64,000 nucleotides of DNA from Promicromonospora sp. MEB111 (lineage in GTDB: Bacteria; Actinomycetota; Actinomycetes; Actinomycetales; Cellulomonadaceae), in contig NZ_JARVSD010000012.1 in NCBI RefSeq assembly GCF_030209445.1, positions 124,001-188,000 of the forward strand. Direction: 5' to 3'. Under the pieces are notes generated by a model that did no database searches, was not told the DNA's origin, and worked only from the letters and a program-made list of their open reading frames with translations. Below, in pieces: positions 60,584 to 64,000 of this stretch; within the stretch, counting starts at the first letter, position 1, and each line of letters starts with the position of its first letter. The position numbers and the translations under genes are program-made.

Positions 60584-61813
60584 ATGAGGATCCTCCTCGG
60601 CGTCTCCGGTGGGATCGCCGCGTACAAGGCGGTGCTCCTGCTGCGGCTGCTGCGCGAGCAGGGGCACGCCGTGCGCGTGATCCCCACGCGCGCGGCGCTG
60701 GAGTTCGTGGGCGCCCCGACGTTCGAGGCGCTGTCGGGCGAGCCGGTCAGCACCGAGGTGTTCGACGACGTCCCCGGCGTGCAGCACGTCTCGCTGGGGC
60801 AGCACGCCGACCTCGTGATCGTCGCGCCGGCCACCGCTGACCTCATGGCGCGTGCCGCCGCGGGACTCGCGGACGACCTGCTGACCACCACGCTGCTGGC
60901 GGCCCGCTGCCCGGTGGTGCTCGCCCCGGCGATGCACACCGAGATGTGGGACCACCCCGCCACCCGGGCGAACGTGGCGACCCTGCGCGAGCGGGGCGTG
61001 CACGTGATCGAGCCCGCCTCGGGCCGCCTGACCGGCGCCGACACCGGCCCCGGGCGGCTGCCCGACCCCGAGGACATCGCACGCGAGGCGCTCTCGCTGG
61101 TCGACGGCCCTCCGGCCGAGAACCTCGACCTCGCCGGCCGGCGGGTCGTCGTGTCCGCGGGCGGCACGCGCGAGGCCATCGACCCGGTGCGGTTCATCGG
61201 CAACCGGTCCAGCGGCCGGCAGGGCGTGGCGCTGGCGCAGGCCGCCGCCGCGCGCGGCGCCGACGTGACGCTCGTGGCGGCCAACCTCGCGCAGGACGTC
61301 ACCGACCAGGTGCTGGCCGGTCCGCGGGCCTGCTCCGTCGTGCAGGTGGAGTCCACGACGGAGCTGCGTGACGCCGTCCGGGCCGTGGGCGCGGAGGCGG
61401 ACGTCGTGGTCATGGCCGCCGCCGTGGCGGACTTCCGCCCCGCCGTCACGCCGGACGCCAAGATCAAGAAGGTGCCGGGACAGGGTCCCGCACCCATCGA
61501 GCTCGTCGAGAACCCCGACATCCTCGCGGAGATCGCGCACGACCGGCTGCGTCCCGGCCAGGTCGTGGTGGGCTTCGCCGCAGAGACGGGCGACGCCGGC
61601 GGCAGCGTGCTGGAGCACGGGCGGGCCAAGGCCCGGCGCAAGGGAGCCGACCTGATCGCGGTGAACGCGGTCGGTTCGGGGCGCGGGTTCGGCACCGAGA
61701 GCAACGAGGTCACGATCCTGGACGGGGCCGGCGACGTCGTCGGCCTGGCCTCCGGGACGAAGCGTGAGGTGGCGGACGCCCTGTGGGATGCCGTCGCCAA
61801 GCTCCTCCCGTGA
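60584..61813 (+). CDS. coaBC: Bifunctional phosphopantothenoylcysteine decarboxylase / phosphopantothenate-cysteine ligase
   Basis: 409 residues. The CoaC half shows [45 protein letters not shown] and [17 protein letters not shown] (His where many have Asn). The CoaB half shows [40 protein letters not shown] and VGFAAETG. Two consecutive steps of coenzyme A synthesis using FMN and CTP. ATG follows GGAGGGCGACC, 44 bp after rpoZ. Confidence 0.97.
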   Translation: MRILLGVSGGIAAYKAVLLLRLLREQGHAVRVIPTRAALEFVGAPTFEALSGEPVSTEVFDDVPGVQHVSLGQHADLVIVAPATADLMARAAAGLADDLLTTTLLAARCPVVLAPAMHTEMWDHPATRANVATLRERGVHVIEPASGRLTGADTGPGRLPDPEDIAREALSLVDGPPAENLDLAGRRVVVSAGGTREAIDPVRFIGNRSSGRQGVALAQAAAARGADVTLVAANLAQDVTDQVLAGPRACSVVQVESTTELRDAVRAVGAEADVVVMAAAVADFRPAVTPDAKIKKVPGQGPAPIELVENPDILAEIAHDRLRPGQVVVGFAAETGDAGGSVLEHGRAKARRKGADLIAVNAVGSGRGFGTESNEVTILDGAGDVVGLASGTKREVADALWDAVAKLLP

Positions 61814-61871
61814 CCCCCGTCTCACCTGCCAGGATCGACTTCCCACTGTGCGAGACCGTAGGCTGGTACCC

Positions 61872-63062
61872 ATGAGCGAGCTGCGCCTTTTCACGTCCGA
61901 GTCCGTGACCGAGGGTCATCCGGACAAGGTCTGTGATCAGATCAGCGACGCCATCCTCGACGCCCTGCTGGAGCAGGACCCGACGTCGCGCGTCGCGGTG
62001 GAGACCATGGTCACCACCGGCCTGGTCCATGTCGCGGGCGAGGTCACCACCGAGGCCTACGTCGAGATCCCGCAGATCGTGCGCGACGTGGTGCGCGGGA
62101 TCGGCTACACCTCCTCGGCCATCGGGTTCGACGGCGACTCGTGCGGTGTGTCCGTCTCCATCGGGCAGCAGTCGCCCGACATCGCGCAGGGCGTCGACAA
62201 GGCCCTCGAGATGCGTGACGACACCAGCGACCTCGACCCGCTGGACGCCCAGGGCGCCGGCGACCAGGGCCTGATGTTCGGCTACGCGTCCGACGAGACG
62301 CCCGCCTTCATGCCCGTGGCCGGCTGGCTCGCGCACCGGCTCTCGGAGCGACTGGCCGCCGTCCGCAAGTCGGGCGAGCTGCTTGGCCTGCGCCCCGACG
62401 GCAAGACCCAGGTCACCATCGGGTACGACGGCGACCGGCCCGTCGCCGTCGACACGGTGGTGCTCTCCACCCAGCACGACGCCGACGTGCTGCAGGAGAA
62501 GCTGCACGTCGAGGTGGCCGAGATCGTCATCGCCCCCGTGCTGGAGTCCGCGGGCCTCGACTGGACCGGCGCCCGGCAGTTCGTGAACCCGACCGGCAAG
62601 TTCGTCATCGGCGGGCCCCAGGGCGACGCCGGCCTGACGGGCCGCAAGATCATCGTGGACACCTACGGCGGCATGGCGCGGCACGGCGGGGGCGCCTTCT
62701 CCGGCAAGGACCCGTCGAAGGTGGACCGGTCGGGCGCGTACGCCATGCGCTGGGTGGCCAAGAACGTCGTGGCCGCCGGGCTCGCGCGGCGCTGCGAGGT
62801 CCAGGTCGCCTACGCGATCGGCAAGGCGCACCCCGTGGGCCTCTACGTCGAGACGTTCGGCACCGAGACCGTGCCGGTCGAGAAGATCACCGCGGCGATC
62901 CACGAGGTGTTCGACCTGCGCCCCGCCGCGATCGTGCGCGACCTCGACCTGCTGCGCCCCATCTACCGGGCCACCTCCACCTACGGGCACTTCGGTCGCG
63001 ACCTGCCCAACTTCACGTGGGAGCGGACGGACCGGGTCGAGGACCTGCTGAGCCTGTTCTGA
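61872..63062 (+). CDS. metK: S-adenosylmethionine synthase
   Basis: 396 residues. [33 protein letters not shown] carries the catalytic His16 and metal ligand Asp18; [12 protein letters not shown] and [19 protein letters not shown] are the two family signatures. It makes SAM from methionine and ATP. The ATG lies 7 nt after TAGGCT (61859-61864), so it is probably leaderless; that leaves no room for a SAM riboswitch. A 15-bp duplication begins at its stop codon. Confidence 0.98.
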   Translation: MSELRLFTSESVTEGHPDKVCDQISDAILDALLEQDPTSRVAVETMVTTGLVHVAGEVTTEAYVEIPQIVRDVVRGIGYTSSAIGFDGDSCGVSVSIGQQSPDIAQGVDKALEMRDDTSDLDPLDAQGAGDQGLMFGYASDETPAFMPVAGWLAHRLSERLAAVRKSGELLGLRPDGKTQVTIGYDGDRPVAVDTVVLSTQHDADVLQEKLHVEVAEIVIAPVLESAGLDWTGARQFVNPTGKFVIGGPQGDAGLTGRKIIVDTYGGMARHGGGAFSGKDPSKVDRSGAYAMRWVAKNVVAAGLARRCEVQVAYAIGKAHPVGLYVETFGTETVPVEKITAAIHEVFDLRPAAIVRDLDLLRPIYRATSTYGHFGRDLPNFTWERTDRVEDLLSLF

Positions 63063-63089
63063 GGGCTGGTGTCCTGAGGGCTGGTGTCC
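63060..63089 (+). repeat. Exact 15-bp duplication beginning with the metK stop codon
   Basis: TGAGGGCTGGTGTCC occurs at 63060-63074 and again at 63075-63089. The first three bases are the metK TGA. Confidence 0.85.
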
Positions 63090-63130
63090 TGGGCGCCGGG
63101 GTCGGCAGCCCGCTGACCGGCATGCCTTGA

Positions 63131-63192
63131 GGTCGGCACTCTGCATCGAGATCGGTCCAGGCCTGTGCCGATCTCGATGCAGGGTGCCGACC
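63131..63192 (+). terminator. Very long hairpin after metK
   Basis: The left arm 63131-63155 pairs with 63168-63192 over 25 bp with a single U-G position (63140/63183); loop 12 nt. Its inner core GCATCGAGATCGG is the same as in the hairpin at 29984. Possibly a repeated intergenic element doubling as terminator. Confidence 0.75.
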
Positions 63193-63243
63193 TGAGTGCG
63201 GAGTGCCGACCTCGCGGTGCCGACCTCGCGGTGCCGACCTCAC
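63183..63243 (+). repeat. 14-bp tandem units continuing from the metK hairpin
   Basis: AGTGCCGACCTCGC (63202-63215), GGTGCCGACCTCGC (63216-63229) and GGTGCCGACCTCAC (63230-63243) are in register. A related unit starts at 63183 and an inverted copy (AGTGCCGACCTC) lies at 63129-63140 in the hairpin's left arm. Confidence 0.7.
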
Positions 63244-63306
63244 GCGGCAGCTGGCCGGGGCCGGCGTGCGCCGCGGCGTGTGGGTGGCGCGTGATGGGAT
63301 AGGCAC

Positions 63307-64000
63307 GTGAACGGGGACGTGGACCAGGCCGTGCAGCACGGCGCGGCGGAGGGCGGTGTCGCAGAGGACGGCAGGGTGGAGGACGGCGCGTCGGACGACG
63401 GGGCGCTGCTCGGGCTGGACGAGGTGGGCGGTGTGCCCGCGCGCGGCCGGGGCAAGGCCAGGAGCCGGGACCCGCTCGACAACGCCGAGACCAACGGCAT
63501 CCCCATCGCGGAGACCCTGCCGGTCGCGCGTGTCGTGCTGGACCTGCAGCCCGCGCACCTCGACCAGCCGTACGACTACCTCGTCCCCGCCACCATGGCC
63601 GACGACGCCCAGCCCGGTGTGCGGATCAAGGCGCGGTTCGGGCGGCAGGACGTGGCCGGCTACGTCGTCGCGCGCCAGGAGACCTCGGACCACGACGGCC
63701 GCCTCGTGCCCCTGCGCCGCGTGGTGTCCGGCGAGCGGGTGCTGACCCCGCAGGTGCTCGACCTGTGCCGCGCCGTGGCCGACCGGTACGCCGGCACGCT
63801 CGCCGACGTGCTGCGCCTGGCGCTGCCGCCACGGCACGCGCGCGTGGAGAAGGAGCCAGGTTCTGTCGGAGCGAGCTCCGGTCCGGCCGACTCGGACGCC
63901 GTGTCCTCCGAAGAAGTGTCCTCCGAAGAAGTGTCCTCCGAAGAAGCACCCCCCGAGGATGCAGCCTCCGGCCCGGCAGCCGTCGACGGTCCTGCACCTG
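63307..64000 (+). CDS. priA: Primosomal protein N' (PriA), 5' part
   Basis: The frame is open to the right edge (about 231 residues seen). After an unusually long acidic/Gly leader (~70 residues, with GGVAEDGRVEDGASDDGALLG), the PriA N-terminal 3'-DNA-end-binding domain is recognisable: ARVVLDLQPAHLDQPYDYLVPATMADDAQPGVRIKARFGRQDVAGYVV, then LCRAVADRYAGTLADVLRLALPPRHARVEKE. A VSSEE unit is then repeated three times by an exact 15-bp repeat (63901-63945) in the linker. The helicase domain lies outside the window. GTG lies 6 nt after TGGGAT. Gene order after metK supports priA. Confidence 0.85.
   Translation, partial: MNGDVDQAVQHGAAEGGVAEDGRVEDGASDDGALLGLDEVGGVPARGRGKARSRDPLDNAETNGIPIAETLPVARVVLDLQPAHLDQPYDYLVPATMADDAQPGVRIKARFGRQDVAGYVVARQETSDHDGRLVPLRRVVSGERVLTPQVLDLCRAVADRYAGTLADVLRLALPPRHARVEKEPGSVGASSGPADSDAVSSEEVSSEEVSSEEAPPEDAASGPAAVDGPAP

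Noticed and set aside
61814-61871. Possible SAM riboswitch before metK
   Set aside because: Only 58 bp separate coaBC from metK, and a -10 box lies 7 nt before the ATG; there is no room for an aptamer in the transcript.

Overview
The window is about 72% G+C with GTG/TTG starts, many stop-start overlaps (GTGA, ATGA) and core gene order typical of Actinomycetota. The order rarA-rpsD-DUF948-alaS-ruvX-mltG-aroE-aroC-aroK-aroB, then aroQ, efp, nusB, pyrR-pyrB-pyrC-PH-like-carA-carB-pyrF-mihF-gmk-rpoZ-coaBC-metK-priA is the Micrococcales arrangement. Actinobacterial IHF (mihF) and the PH-like protein inside the pyr operon point the same way. I lean towards the Cellulomonas/Promicromonosporaceae side of that order, by inference only.

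Layout: 0-14 kb is accessory: an AraC/SDR divergon, DinB and DUF2071 proteins, an ArsB-like permease, a secreted SGNH esterase, a kinase-fold protein, a DUF427 protein, a two-gene metzincin-like protease operon, and two overlapping AI-2E-family membrane proteins. 14-28 kb is core: rarA, rpsD, alaS, ruvX, two mltG paralogues and aroE/C/K/B. 28-43 kb is accessory DNA that separates aroB from aroQ. It holds a Gly-tail membrane protein, an excalibur protein, a glycerophosphodiesterase, an alpha/beta hydrolase, TetR/SDR with two matched operators, an alpha-hydroxy-acid oxidase, a UMF1-type MFS, an ECF41 sigma factor with its recognisable autoregulated promoter, and a SoxR-controlled oxidoreductase/efflux operon. 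43.6-45.8 kb is a low-GC islet between aroQ and efp. It encodes a SatD-family protein with class III cyclase-like motifs and a C-terminal HTH, a DUF3307-like membrane partner, and a divergent PycTM-like membrane protein; this is my best candidate for an undescribed signalling or defence module. 45.9-64 kb is core: efp, nusB, an MFS, SRPBCC/ArsR, the complete pyrimidine operon behind a PyrR RNA site, then mihF, gmk (apparently with a non-canonical ATC start), rpoZ, coaBC, metK and the 5' part of priA.

Functionally the core genes cover chorismate synthesis, UMP synthesis, translation (S4, AlaRS, EF-P), transcription (NusB, omega), cell-wall glycan termination, CoA and SAM synthesis, and replication restart. 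Three sequence habits recur. Terminators are long perfect hairpins (often 16-18 bp stem, 4-nt loop) without a U-tract. Many genes look leaderless, with a TANNNT box 6-7 nt before the start codon. Short tandem duplications (12-19 bp) begin at or just after stop codons at about ten loci.

No tRNA, rRNA, CRISPR array or transposase was recognised. All assignments are by eye; no database search was run.
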